From positions 1 through 33,509 of the forward strand of contig CAZIVE010000019.1 of NCBI GenBank assembly GCA_964542435.1: a stretch of DNA of 33,509 nucleotides, given 5' to 3'. A model generated the notes under the pieces. It was not told the DNA's origin. It made no database searches and was given only the letters and a program-made list of their open reading frames with translations. Source of the stretch: CAZIVE01 sp964542435 (GTDB lineage: Bacteria; Bacteroidota; Bacteroidia; Bacteroidales; Tannerellaceae). This document shows, piece after piece, positions 1 through 8,788 of the stretch; the first letter of the stretch is position 1, and every line of letters starts with the position of its first letter. A program made the translations under genes and the position numbers.

Positions 1-348
1 CTTGCGGATGCCCGCCTGTTGAATATGCTTTATCCTTTGGGCGAGGAGTTTCCGAAAAAGCCATCGCTGGTGTACATGTACAACTCGAACCTGATCTATC
101 CGATCGATCCGGAGAAGGTTCATGATCAAACAGTGCGCGAAACATTCTTCTTCAATCAGGTTGAAGACAAGAACCTGGTTAACGAAGGTGGCAAGAACGC
201 ACATTTCCTCGTGAACGGACAATACAATTTCCGTATCGAATCGAATAAGAAGGTGAGGGACTATGCGGACATTTATCATGCCGTAGATAGGACCGAGATC
301 GGAACGGGCAACATTATTCCGCTCTGGCTTTTCGGATTCCTTTATTGA
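1..348 (+). CDS. 3' end of an unidentified protein (truncated by window edge)
   Basis: The frame is open from base 1 and stops with TGA at 346-348, giving about 115 C-terminal residues. The real start lies outside the window, so the internal TTG at 19 and ATG at 25 are not taken as starts. The visible part is hydrophilic with many aromatic and charged residues, and it ends in a short hydrophobic tail (IIPLWLFGFLY). I do not recognise the family. It lies 34 bases upstream of the oxidoreductase gene on the same strand with no hairpin between them, so co-transcription is possible. That the gene is real rests on the long open frame and its codon use, which resembles that of its neighbours. Confidence 0.7.
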   Translation, partial: LADARLLNMLYPLGEEFPKKPSLVYMYNSNLIYPIDPEKVHDQTVRETFFFNQVEDKNLVNEGGKNAHFLVNGQYNFRIESNKKVRDYADIYHAVDRTEIGTGNIIPLWLFGFLY

Positions 349-382
349 TGATTATTTTATTTAATACTAACAGTTAAGCTTT

Positions 383-3300
383 ATGTCAAAAGAGAAGAAA
401 TTTATCACTTGTGATGGTAATGAAGCTGCTGCACATGTCTCATACATGTTCAGTGAAGTAGCTGCCATTTACCCGATCACGCCGTCCTCACCGATGGCCG
501 AACATGTAGATGAATGGGCCGCTGCCGGAAGAAAGAACATCTTCGGCGAAACGGTCATGGTGCAAGAGATGCAATCTGAAGGAGGTGCTGCAGGTGCTCT
601 GCACGGATCTCTGCAAGGTGGTGCACTTACCACTACATTCACCGCTTCACAGGGTTTGCTCTTAATGATTCCTAACATGTACAAGATTTCCGGTGAACTG
701 CTGCCCTGTGTTTTCCAGGTATCTGCTCGTACACTGGCTTCGCATGCGCTCTGTATCTTTGGTGACCAACAGGACGTTATGTCTTGCCGTTCTACCGGTT
801 TTGCCATGTTGGCTGAAGGTTCCGTTCAGGAAGTAATGGATCTCTCCGGTGTGGCTCACCTTGCAACCATCAAGGCTCGCGTTCCGTTCATCAACTTCTT
901 CGATGGCTTCCGTACCTCTCATGAGATTCAGAAGATCGAAGCTCTTTCCAACGATGACCTCGCTCCATTGATCGACTACAAGGCACTCGCTGAGTTCCGT
1001 GCCCGCGCTCTCAACCCAATGACTCCTGTAACAAGAGGTATGTCTGAGAACCCGGATCACTTCTTCCAGCATCGTGAATCTTGCAATCCGTTCTACGATG
1101 ATGTTCCTGCTATCGTTGAGGAATACATGAACGAAGTTGCCAAGATCACCGGCCGCAAACATGGTTTGTTTGATTATTACGGAACTCCCGATGCTGAACG
1201 CGTCATCATCGCTATCGGTTCTATTACCGAAGCTGCCAAAGAGGCCATCGATTATCTGATGGAGAAGGGTGAGAAGGTCGGACTCGTTTCTGTTCATCTC
1301 TATCGTCCGTTCTCTGCTAAGCATTTCCTGGCTGCTGTACCGAAGACTGCAAAACGTATTGCTGTCCTTGATCGTACAAAAGAACCGGGTTGTAATGGTG
1401 AACCTCTCTTCATGGATGTTAAAGAGGTATTCTATGACACCGATCGTCATCCGTTGATCGTAGGTGGCCGTTATGGTTTGGGTTCTAAGGATACGACACC
1501 AGCTCAGGTACTCTCGGTATTTGAGAACCTCGCTCTTCCGGAACCGAAGAATCATTTCACCATTGGTATCGTGGATGATGTCACCTTTACTTCTCTGCCA
1601 AAGAAAGAAGAGATCGCACTCGGTGGCGAAGGTATGTTCGAAGCCAAGTTCTTCGGTTTGGGCGCAGACGGTACAGTCGGAGCCAATAAGAACTCTGTAA
1701 AGATCATCGGTGACAACACCAACAAATATTGCCAGGCCTATTTCTCTTACGACTCAAAGAAGTCCGGAGGTTTTACCTGCTCACACTTGCGTTTCGGCGA
1801 TCATCCGATCCGCTCAACCTATCTGGTCAATACGCCAAACTTCGTAGCATGCCACGTTCAGGCTTACCTGCGTATGTACGATGTTACACGCGGATTGCGT
1901 AAGAACGGTACGTTCCTGCTGAACACCGTTTGGGATGAAGAGCAACTGGCAAAGCATCTGCCCAATAAGGACAAACGTTATTTCGCCAAGAATAACATCA
2001 CTGTTTATTATATCAACGCAACGAAGATCGCTCTCGAGATCGGTTTGGGTAATCGTACCAACACCATCCTGCAGTCTGCATTCTTCCGCATCACAGGTGT
2101 CATCCCTGTTGACCTGGCTGTTGAACAGATGAAGAAGTTCATCGTAAAGAGCTATGGTAAGAAGGGACAGGATGTCGTTGACAAGAACAACGCAGCCGTT
2201 GATCGTGGTGGCGAATATAAGAAACTGACCATCGATCCTGCATGGGCTAACCTGCCGGATGATGAACCAGTAAAGAACGACAATCCGGAATTCATCAACA
2301 ATGTAGTTATCCCGATCAATGCTCAGGATGGCGATCTGCTGCCGGTATCTGCATTCAAGGGTATGGAAGATGGTACATGGGAACCGGGTTCTGCCAAATA
2401 TGAGAAACGTGGCGTAGCAACGTTTGTTCCTGTTTGGAATCCCGAGAACTGTATCCAGTGCAACCAGTGCTCATATGTATGTCCTCACGCAGCTATCCGT
2501 CCGTTCGTCCTCAATGATGAAGAACAGAAGAATGCTCCGTTTGCTATGATCGACGTCAAAGGTGCTCCGGCTCTGAAGGGAATGAAGTTCCGTATGCAGG
2601 TGGATGTACTCGACTGTCTGGGTTGTAACAACTGTGCCGATGTTTGTCCGGGATTCAAGGGCAACAAAGCTCTTACGATGGTTCCGCTCGAAGGCCAGCT
2701 TGGAGAAGCAGCCAACTGGGAATATTGCATCAAGAACGTCAAGAGCAAACAGAAACTTGTAGATGTGAAGGCTACTGTGAAGAATTCACAGTTCGCTACT
2801 CCGCTCTTTGAGTTCTCAGGTGCTTGCGCAGGTTGCGGCGAAACTCCTTATGTCAAACTGATCACACAGCTCTTCGGAGATCGTGAGATGGTTTCCAACG
2901 CAACAGGTTGTTCATCTATCTATTCCGGTTCCGTTCCTTCTACACCTTATACCAAGGACGAAGACGGTCACGGTCCAGCATGGGCAAACTCTTTGTTCGA
3001 AGACTTCTGCGAATACGGTATGGGTATGCAGCTGGCAAGCGAAAAGATGCATGCACGCATCCAACGTCTGCTCGAGGATGCCGAGGCTAACGAACATGTC
3101 TCTGACGAATTCAAGGCTGTTGCCAAGGAATGGATCGCAGCTCAGAACGATGCAGATGCCAGCAAGGCAGTTGCAGCCAAACTGATCCCGATGATCGAAG
3201 ACGGAAAGGCTCACGGATGTCCTATCTGCACTGAACTTTCCGGTCTGGAACACTTCCTGGTTAAACGTTCACAGTGGATCATCGGTGGTGATGGTGCTTC

Positions 3301-3931
3301 TTATGATATCGGTTACGGTGGACTTGATCATGTGATCGCTTCCGGAAAGAATGTCAACATTCTCGTTCTTGATACTGAGGTTTACTCTAATACAGGTGGT
3401 CAGTCTTCAAAGGCTACACCTCTGGGCGCTATTGCTAAGTTTGCTGCATCAGGCAAGCGCGTACGCAAGAAGGATCTGGGTCTTATAGCTACGACCTACG
3501 GCTACGTTTACGCAGCACAAGTTGCAATGGGTGCCGACCAGTCACAATGTCTCAAGGCATTCCGTGAGGCAGAAGCTTATGACGGACCGTCTATCATCAT
3601 CGCTTATGCTCCTTGTATCAACCACGGCTTGAAGAAAGGCATGGGCAAGTCACAGGCTGAAGAGAAGGCTGCTGTAGAATGCGGTTACTGGCACTTGTGG
3701 CGTTACAATCCATCCCTGGAAGCTGAAGGAAAGAATCCGTTCTCGCTCGATTCCAAAGAGCCAGACTGGAGCAAGTTCCAGGACTTCCTGAAGGGTGAGG
3801 TTCGTTTCGCTTCTGTCATGAAACAGTATCCGAACGAAGCTGCCGGACTGTTTGAGCAGACTCAGAAGAGCGCTCTCTGGCGTCTAAACAGCTACAAACG
3901 TATGTCAAACGAAGATTGGGCTGAGAAATAA
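383..3931 (+). CDS. nifJ: Pyruvate:ferredoxin (flavodoxin) oxidoreductase, single-chain
   Basis: This enzyme oxidises pyruvate with CoA to acetyl-CoA and CO2 and reduces ferredoxin in the cytosol. At 1182 residues it has the usual length of the homodimeric single-chain form. The N-terminal domain carries YPITPSSPMAE near residue 31. A two-cluster ferredoxin domain has CxxCxxCxxxCP motifs starting at Cys690 and Cys745. The proximal cluster ligands are Cys815, Cys818, Cys843 and Cys1078, matching the known spacing of this family. The thiamine diphosphate/Mg site is GGDG at 968-971 with SNTGGQ near 1002-1007. All cofactor residues appear intact. There is no Shine-Dalgarno sequence before the ATG, as is normal in Bacteroidetes. 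A strong terminator follows 22 bases after the stop, so it ends its own transcript. Confidence 0.97.
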   Translation: MSKEKKFITCDGNEAAAHVSYMFSEVAAIYPITPSSPMAEHVDEWAAAGRKNIFGETVMVQEMQSEGGAAGALHGSLQGGALTTTFTASQGLLLMIPNMYKISGELLPCVFQVSARTLASHALCIFGDQQDVMSCRSTGFAMLAEGSVQEVMDLSGVAHLATIKARVPFINFFDGFRTSHEIQKIEALSNDDLAPLIDYKALAEFRARALNPMTPVTRGMSENPDHFFQHRESCNPFYDDVPAIVEEYMNEVAKITGRKHGLFDYYGTPDAERVIIAIGSITEAAKEAIDYLMEKGEKVGLVSVHLYRPFSAKHFLAAVPKTAKRIAVLDRTKEPGCNGEPLFMDVKEVFYDTDRHPLIVGGRYGLGSKDTTPAQVLSVFENLALPEPKNHFTIGIVDDVTFTSLPKKEEIALGGEGMFEAKFFGLGADGTVGANKNSVKIIGDNTNKYCQAYFSYDSKKSGGFTCSHLRFGDHPIRSTYLVNTPNFVACHVQAYLRMYDVTRGLRKNGTFLLNTVWDEEQLAKHLPNKDKRYFAKNNITVYYINATKIALEIGLGNRTNTILQSAFFRITGVIPVDLAVEQMKKFIVKSYGKKGQDVVDKNNAAVDRGGEYKKLTIDPAWANLPDDEPVKNDNPEFINNVVIPINAQDGDLLPVSAFKGMEDGTWEPGSAKYEKRGVATFVPVWNPENCIQCNQCSYVCPHAAIRPFVLNDEEQKNAPFAMIDVKGAPALKGMKFRMQVDVLDCLGCNNCADVCPGFKGNKALTMVPLEGQLGEAANWEYCIKNVKSKQKLVDVKATVKNSQFATPLFEFSGACAGCGETPYVKLITQLFGDREMVSNATGCSSIYSGSVPSTPYTKDEDGHGPAWANSLFEDFCEYGMGMQLASEKMHARIQRLLEDAEANEHVSDEFKAVAKEWIAAQNDADASKAVAAKLIPMIEDGKAHGCPICTELSGLEHFLVKRSQWIIGGDGASYDIGYGGLDHVIASGKNVNILVLDTEVYSNTGGQSSKATPLGAIAKFAASGKRVRKKDLGLIATTYGYVYAAQVAMGADQSQCLKAFREAEAYDGPSIIIAYAPCINHGLKKGMGKSQAEEKAAVECGYWHLWRYNPSLEAEGKNPFSLDSKEPDWSKFQDFLKGEVRFASVMKQYPNEAAGLFEQTQKSALWRLNSYKRMSNEDWAEK

Positions 3932-3953
3932 CAGACAATCACAATAACTACTC

Positions 3954-3989
3954 AAAAGGCGGAGGTCTCTAATGACTTCCGCCTTTTTT
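3954..3989 (+). terminator. Rho-independent terminator of nifJ
   Basis: Bases 3954-3966 pair with 3975-3987 in a 13-bp stem with one G-U pair and an 8-base loop. The 3' arm runs directly into a T tract (3984-3989). The hairpin starts 22 bases after the nifJ stop. Confidence 0.9.
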
Positions 3990-4430
3990 ATGACTCTGAT
4001 TGTTCTTTTCCCAATAAGTTTCCTTCACGCCAGGCTTGCCATTCGACCCCCTAAATGGATGCCTGCGTTCAGGGAATGCCATTTAGACCCTCGGATCAGT
4101 ACTTTTTGTCCACAAAGTGATAATCCCGACCCTCGGATTTGAACTTTTTCATTCAGGGAACGCCATTTAGACCCCCAGATCGGTACTTTTTGTCCACAAA
4201 GTTATAATCCAGACCCTCGGATTTGAACTTTTTCTTCCAGGGGTTGCCATTTAGACCCCCGGATTTGTACTTTTTGATCATAAAGTTGTGATCCGTGCCT
4301 CTTTTTGGGTTTCCCTGCGTGCAGGGATTGTAAAAAGACCCCATAAATGGTTCCCCAGCGCCAAGGAAGTTGTGATAAGACTCCCTGGATAGCTACTCTG
4401 TGTACAAGGAATGGTGATTTGGATGAAGGG
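3990..4430. repeat. Degenerate tandem array, 42-bp units in alternating A/B order
   Basis: Nine units start at about 4045, 4086, 4128, 4170, 4212, 4254, 4295, 4337 and 4379, spaced 41 or 42 bases. Most begin GACCC(C/T)CGGAT followed by ACTTTTT. Two types alternate: type A continues with a form of CCACAAAGTTATAATCC, type B with a form of TCAGGGAACGCCATTTA. The higher-order period is therefore 84. The best copies are 4071-4260 and the outer copies decay; 3992-4044 may hold one more degraded unit. The array fills the space between the terminators of nifJ and of the ATPase operon. I see no credible gene in it: a 63-codon minus-strand frame (4344-4153) only reads through the repeats. Confidence 0.85.
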
Positions 4431-4457
4431 ACGTGAGATCTTTAAACTTCGAATAAT

Positions 4458-4488
4458 AAAGGCGACCTCTTTTTGAGAAGTCGCCTTT
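4458..4488 (-). terminator. Terminator of the V/A-ATPase operon
   Basis: On the minus strand the arms at 4488-4480 and 4466-4458 form a 9-bp GC-rich stem (AAAGGCGAC with GTCGCCTTT), extendable inward past one mismatch. It is followed on the minus strand by a T-rich stretch (TTTATTATT). It lies 22 bases after the subunit K stop. Confidence 0.8.
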
Positions 4489-4510
4489 ACTTTATGTTGG
4501 ATGAATGGGA

Positions 4511-4957
4511 TCAGATGGTTCCACCGATCAGGATGACAACCAGCAAAGAGAGGATGGCGTACAGTTCGGGGAATACGGCCATGACCATCGTCGTACCGAA
4601 TACGTTGTGACCTGCAGCGATGCCATTGATACCGTTAGCGCAGACCTGAGCCTGACGGATAGCGGAGAGCCAGCCTGCAAATCCCAAAACCAAACCACCA
4701 CCGAAGACTGCCGTTGCCTGAAGCATCGTGATGTTGGCAACGAGGAACTTCTGCATCATGAAGTAACCTACGAATCCGTACAGACCCTGAGAAGAGGGAA
4801 GTGCACTTAATGCAATATATAAACCTAATGCATCTGGATTCTTCTTCATAGCGCCGATAGCGGCATTACCGGCAATTGTTACACCATAGGCACTACCGAT
4901 AAAGGTGAGACCTGTCATTAAAGCTACGCCAATGTAGGCTAATAAAATTGGTTCCAT
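4511..4957 (-). CDS. atpK: V/A-type ATPase rotor ring subunit K (c-type proteolipid)
   Basis: This subunit forms the membrane ion-carrying ring of the rotary ATPase. The 148 residues make two fused hairpins (four membrane helices), the 16-kDa proteolipid form. The ion-binding carboxylate is Glu131 in the last helix. Leu53, Ser56, Gln57, Gln102 and Glu131 line up with Leu61, Thr64, Gln65, Gln110 and Glu139 of the Na+-translocating Enterococcus hirae ring, with identical spacing between Gln57, Gln102 and Glu131. The gene is last in the operon, 41 bases after subunit I, and is followed by a terminator. Family assignment is firm. Na+ as the coupling ion is an inference from the ligand set. Confidence 0.95.
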   Translation of the reverse strand: MEPILLAYIGVALMTGLTFIGSAYGVTIAGNAAIGAMKKNPDALGLYIALSALPSSQGLYGFVGYFMMQKFLVANITMLQATAVFGGGLVLGFAGWLSAIRQAQVCANGINGIAAGHNVFGTTMVMAVFPELYAILSLLVVILIGGTI

Positions 4958-4998
4958 AATGAAAATGTTTTTAAGTTATTCTTGTTGTTATTATTTAC

Positions 4999-6834
4999 TT
5001 AGTCTTTCAATGCTTTGCGGAAAGGTTCGTAGGCTTTGCCTCCTCCTTCAAACTCGGCATTCTTGTAATATTCTACGAAAATCAGACGGAGCGGATGAAC
5101 TAGCGAACTGATCGTGCAGAGTCCGATATTGATGGCATGTCCGAAGAGTAGGATCGGAAGCATGCAAAGAAGCCTTGCGAAAATGTTCATGCCGTCGGTC
5201 ATCGAAATAGCCAGCGAGTTGAACACACCGCCAAGGATGGATCCGGTCAGTCCGATAGCGAACAGTCGGATGTATGACAACGTATCACCCAGCAGACCGG
5301 AAGCAATGCCGTAGGTATTCCAAAGGCCTGTTCCGAAGTTGAGGAAGATATTCTTTCCTGGAGTGTTATAGAAGAAGATAACAGCGCCACAAGCGTAAGC
5401 GATCCAGATGCAAACCGTCTTGAATGTTCCTGGAAGCTGTACGTTGAGGTAGGGGAGTCCGAATGCCAGACCGCAGGCTACGATACCGAATACCCATGCG
5501 AACGGTGCAATGCAATACTTCGTTCCCTTCTGCATTTTGATCTTATAAGCAGCCACAGCCTTGCCGAAGATAATCTGTACCAAACCGATGAGAATGGAGA
5601 AGGTCATCATATTGTCCGAGCTGACGAACCAGTCTTTTACGCCGGCAAACATCGGAACGGTGGCAAGTGTAATGCCGAGGAATGATCCTGTGCATGCACC
5701 AACCACGACAGCTGCACCACCCAGATACTGAAACAGTGTGAGCACGGGCTTGATGTCTTCCTTTGTCGATTTCTTCATCTTCAAATAGGTGCAAACACCT
5801 ACGACCAGCAGGCCATAACCGGCATCGCCGAAGCAGAGACCGAAGAACAGCATGAAGAAAGGTGCAAACAACGGTGTCGGATCGATCTCGGAATAGTTCG
5901 GCAGCGAGAACATCTTCGTAATAGGCTCATAGAGCTTGGCGAAGGAGTTGTTGCGCAGTTTGATGGGCACCTTGTCCTGTTCTTTGATGTTCAATTTCTC
6001 GAAGAAGTAGTCTTTTGCTTCCAGATCCTTCTCCATAGCGGGTGCATCGGCTTCGGGAATCCAGCCCTCGAGCACCATCAAGCGGTCGTCCGCCTGTTTG
6101 GAAACCTGTTCGTGGGCATTCTCCATATTGAAATCATCCTGCAGCTTCTTGTCGAACATGAGCAGTGAGTTGTATTCTGAAACGGCCATCTTCGCCATCT
6201 CGGCATCTACTGCCTTGATGTTCTCGTCTGTCTTGGCAGAGAGTGCACGCAGATCGTTCAGCCCCATGTCGGGCATCTTCGGACGTTCAGCATCAATCTC
6301 GATGGGAGTACCGATCTTGGTGATAGTGACGAAGTATGAAATCGACTGGAAGTTGTTGACCAGAGTCGCATGATACTTTTCACCCCATTTAGGCTCGTAT
6401 TTAGCCGTCGGGCAGGTGAAGAAGTTCATCTCATATCCGGCCTCCTTCAGACGATTCACATCTTTATAGTTGAAATCGCCCCATTGTTCCATGTAGTTGA
6501 GATCCTTTTCGGTGGATTGTTTGGCAGCAAGCAACTGGGCTTTCTTCTCCTGCAAGGCCTCAATTTTCAGGATGAGCTTCTTTCCTGTTGAATCGTCCGG
6601 GAGATGACCTTCGTCGAGTTTCGTTACTTTGCCTTTGCGGTTCACATCGCTGAGGAATCGCAACTGTGAAGCAATCTGTTTACGTGTGGCAAGCAGGCTC
6701 TGCAGTTTGTCGTTCCCGGCGATGGATTTGGTGGGCTGGATATGTACCACGCCCAAATCGCGCAGGTTGAGTAGGAAAGAATCATATTCACGGTGGAAAA
6801 CCATGAAAGCGTATTTTGACATCTTTACGATCAT
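4999..6834 (-). CDS. atpI: V/A-type ATPase membrane stator subunit I (a-type)
   Basis: Subunit I is the stator half of the ion channel. The 611-residue product has a cytosolic N-terminal half with coiled-coil stretches (about 1-320), then about seven or eight membrane helices (about 325-590). The essential arginine that faces the rotor carboxylate is Arg523 in GDTLSYIRLFAIGL. FFGLCFGDAGYG, where the membrane part begins, is also typical of the family. The start ATG overlaps the stop of subunit D by four bases (ATGA), so the two are translationally coupled. The protein is somewhat shorter than many archaeal homologues (about 650), as is usual in bacterial operons of this type. Confidence 0.96.
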   Translation of the reverse strand: MIVKMSKYAFMVFHREYDSFLLNLRDLGVVHIQPTKSIAGNDKLQSLLATRKQIASQLRFLSDVNRKGKVTKLDEGHLPDDSTGKKLILKIEALQEKKAQLLAAKQSTEKDLNYMEQWGDFNYKDVNRLKEAGYEMNFFTCPTAKYEPKWGEKYHATLVNNFQSISYFVTITKIGTPIEIDAERPKMPDMGLNDLRALSAKTDENIKAVDAEMAKMAVSEYNSLLMFDKKLQDDFNMENAHEQVSKQADDRLMVLEGWIPEADAPAMEKDLEAKDYFFEKLNIKEQDKVPIKLRNNSFAKLYEPITKMFSLPNYSEIDPTPLFAPFFMLFFGLCFGDAGYGLLVVGVCTYLKMKKSTKEDIKPVLTLFQYLGGAAVVVGACTGSFLGITLATVPMFAGVKDWFVSSDNMMTFSILIGLVQIIFGKAVAAYKIKMQKGTKYCIAPFAWVFGIVACGLAFGLPYLNVQLPGTFKTVCIWIAYACGAVIFFYNTPGKNIFLNFGTGLWNTYGIASGLLGDTLSYIRLFAIGLTGSILGGVFNSLAISMTDGMNIFARLLCMLPILLFGHAINIGLCTISSLVHPLRLIFVEYYKNAEFEGGGKAYEPFRKALKD

Positions 6835-7448
6835 GCTTTTTCCTCCTCTTCTTTAATCCTTTTTTTCTCTTGATTAGCTCTCATGATCTTTTGTGAAGAC
6901 TTAGAGAGTGATTCTTCATCCTCCATAAAGCGTTTCACCTTACGGATGGCATCCCGATAACCTGGAATCTGAACTTTCTCGAACAGGTTCACCTTTTGTG
7001 TGGTCTTTTTTCTGGCATGTTCCAGAAGTTCCAGTTTCATAGCGGAGAACTCCACTTCGATGCCTGTGCGTGCCAGCTTCTTCAGCAGATCGATACCGTC
7101 AAAGTACCATGCTGGTTTGTTGAAAAGGCTGAATGGCTTCAGCTCGAACTGTATGTCGTCGAGCATCGGCACCATCACGCCGGCAATTTTCTTTGATGAA
7201 AGAGAAACATCTTTGACGTTGATGAGCTCAGGATCGAATTCGTTCCAAAGCGCCACCATATTACCATAACTTTGAATACCCTGTTCCAGCTCAAGTTCCA
7301 ATCGGTTCGCTTCATCCTTGGTACGCTTCACCTCGACGCGCAAAGCACTCTCCTTACTCTTGATGGTAGGAAGAGAACGTTCACGCATCTTCAGCTGCTT
7401 TTCCAGTTGCTGGAGCGACGTCTTGTTATATTGAAACTTTATTGCCAT
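6831..7448 (-). CDS. atpD: V/A-type ATPase central shaft subunit D
   Basis: Subunit D is the central stalk, counterpart of the F-type gamma subunit, which turns inside the A3B3 head. At 205 residues the length is normal for the family. The N-terminal (about 5-70) and C-terminal (about 125-200) regions are long, charged helices suited to an antiparallel coiled coil, and the N-terminus FQYNKTSLQQLE is typical. The C-terminus is a highly charged Lys/Glu tail. It begins two bases after subunit B ends and overlaps subunit I by four bases, so it sits inside a tightly coupled run of genes. Confidence 0.93.
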   Translation of the reverse strand: MAIKFQYNKTSLQQLEKQLKMRERSLPTIKSKESALRVEVKRTKDEANRLELELEQGIQSYGNMVALWNEFDPELINVKDVSLSSKKIAGVMVPMLDDIQFELKPFSLFNKPAWYFDGIDLLKKLARTGIEVEFSAMKLELLEHARKKTTQKVNLFEKVQIPGYRDAIRKVKRFMEDEESLSKSSQKIMRANQEKKRIKEEEEKA

Positions 7449-7450
7449 GA

Positions 7451-8776
7451 TTATTTCCAGTATTTGTCAACGAATGCTTGTTTGATGTTCACCTCTGAAG
7501 GCTTGAAGTATTTCTTGAACAAGCTCCATGCCACATCGAGCATCTCAACAGTATTGAGATTAACATCGATGGCCAACAGTTTGTCTGAATATTCCTTTGC
7601 AAATGCGAGGGCACGATTGTCGTATTCCGTAAGGTCGAAACCATTCTCCATCTTAGTCTTTGCATTGGCTGCATCGGCATACAGACGGACGGCGGCATTC
7701 ATGACCTGCGGATGATCCTCACGTGTCTTCTTACCAGTTACCATCTGTTTCAGACGAGACAAGCTACGGAACGGATCGACGATGACCTTGCCGATATCAC
7801 TGTCCTTACGCAGATAAAGCTGACCTTCGGTAATGTATCCAGTGTTATCAGGTACGGCATGTGTGATGTCGCCTCCAGACAATGTGGTAACGGCGATGAT
7901 GGTTATAGAACCCTGTTCGCCCTTCTCATCCTTAGGGAACTGTACAGCCTTTTCGTAGATCTTGGCCAAGTCTGAATAGAGAGAACCCGGCATCGAATCC
8001 TTTGAAGGAATCTGGTCCATACGGTTGGATACAATGGCCAATGCATCGGCATAGTTGGTCATATCGGTCAACAACACGAGCACTTTCTCCTTTTTCTTCA
8101 CTGCGAAGTATTCAGCTGCGCAAAGAGCCATATCCGGAATCAGAATACGTTCTACGGAAGGATCCTCCGTCGTATTGATGAAGCTGACGATACGATCTAA
8201 TGCACCGGCTTCGCTAAATGTATTTTTGAAGAAGAGATAATCATCGTTTGACATTCCCATACCGCCAAGAATGATCTTGTCACTCTGAGCGCGCATGGCA
8301 ACCAATGCCATAACCTGGTTGAAAGGTTGGTCAGGATCGGCGAAGAACGGAATCTTCTGTCCGGTTACCAACGTATTATTCAAGTCGATACCTGCGATAC
8401 CTGTTGCGATCAGTTCAGAAGGCTGTTCACGACGAACAGGATTGACGGAAGGTCCGCCAATTTCGACCTCTTCCCCTTCAGGAACAGGACCGCCGTCAAT
8501 GGGTTCTCCATAAGCGTTGAAGAAGCGTCCTGCCAACTGGTCACCCACTTTCAAAGAAGGTGCCTTGCCCATAAATACCACTTCAGCATTGGTGCGGATT
8601 CCTTCCGTACCGGAGAAAACCTGCAGTGTCACTTCGTCATCGACAATCTTTACAACCTGGGCCAGTCTTCCGTCCACGGATGCCAGCTCATCATACCCAA
8701 TGCCTGTTGCTTTGAGCGAGCAGGTAGCTTTTGTGATCTGGGTAATCTTTGTGTATATCTTTTGAAATGCTTTCAT
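7451..8776 (-). CDS. atpB: V/A-type ATPase non-catalytic head subunit B
   Basis: Subunit B alternates with subunit A in the A3B3 head. The 441 residues have the beta-barrel, nucleotide-fold and C-terminal helical order of the family. Where a catalytic subunit has a P-loop this protein reads FFADPDQPFNQ (144-154), with no GxxxxGKT, as expected of the non-catalytic chain. Other hallmarks are SVNPVRREQPSE (110-121), GIAGIDLNNTLVTGQ (126-140) and GGDITHAVPDNTGYITEGQ (301-319). It lies 12 bases after subunit A and two before subunit D. Confidence 0.96.
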   Translation of the reverse strand: MKAFQKIYTKITQITKATCSLKATGIGYDELASVDGRLAQVVKIVDDEVTLQVFSGTEGIRTNAEVVFMGKAPSLKVGDQLAGRFFNAYGEPIDGGPVPEGEEVEIGGPSVNPVRREQPSELIATGIAGIDLNNTLVTGQKIPFFADPDQPFNQVMALVAMRAQSDKIILGGMGMSNDDYLFFKNTFSEAGALDRIVSFINTTEDPSVERILIPDMALCAAEYFAVKKKEKVLVLLTDMTNYADALAIVSNRMDQIPSKDSMPGSLYSDLAKIYEKAVQFPKDEKGEQGSITIIAVTTLSGGDITHAVPDNTGYITEGQLYLRKDSDIGKVIVDPFRSLSRLKQMVTGKKTREDHPQVMNAAVRLYADAANAKTKMENGFDLTEYDNRALAFAKEYSDKLLAIDVNLNTVEMLDVAWSLFKKYFKPSEVNIKQAFVDKYWK

Positions 8777-8788
8777 AGATCTGATAAA

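Noticed and set aside
662..1555. A 297-codon open frame on the minus strand inside nifJ
   Set aside because: It lies fully opposite a well-supported gene, its translation shows no recognisable domain, and it follows from the codon bias of the true frame.
4153..4344. A small protein gene on the minus strand
   Set aside because: It only reads through the 42-bp repeats and neighbouring copies carry stops in the same frame; no start context or promoter is visible. Kept as a finding, not as a gene.
4045..4430. CRISPR array
   Set aside because: Units are contiguous and similar throughout, with no constant repeat separating unique spacers, and there are no cas genes nearby. The same applies to 19104-19326.
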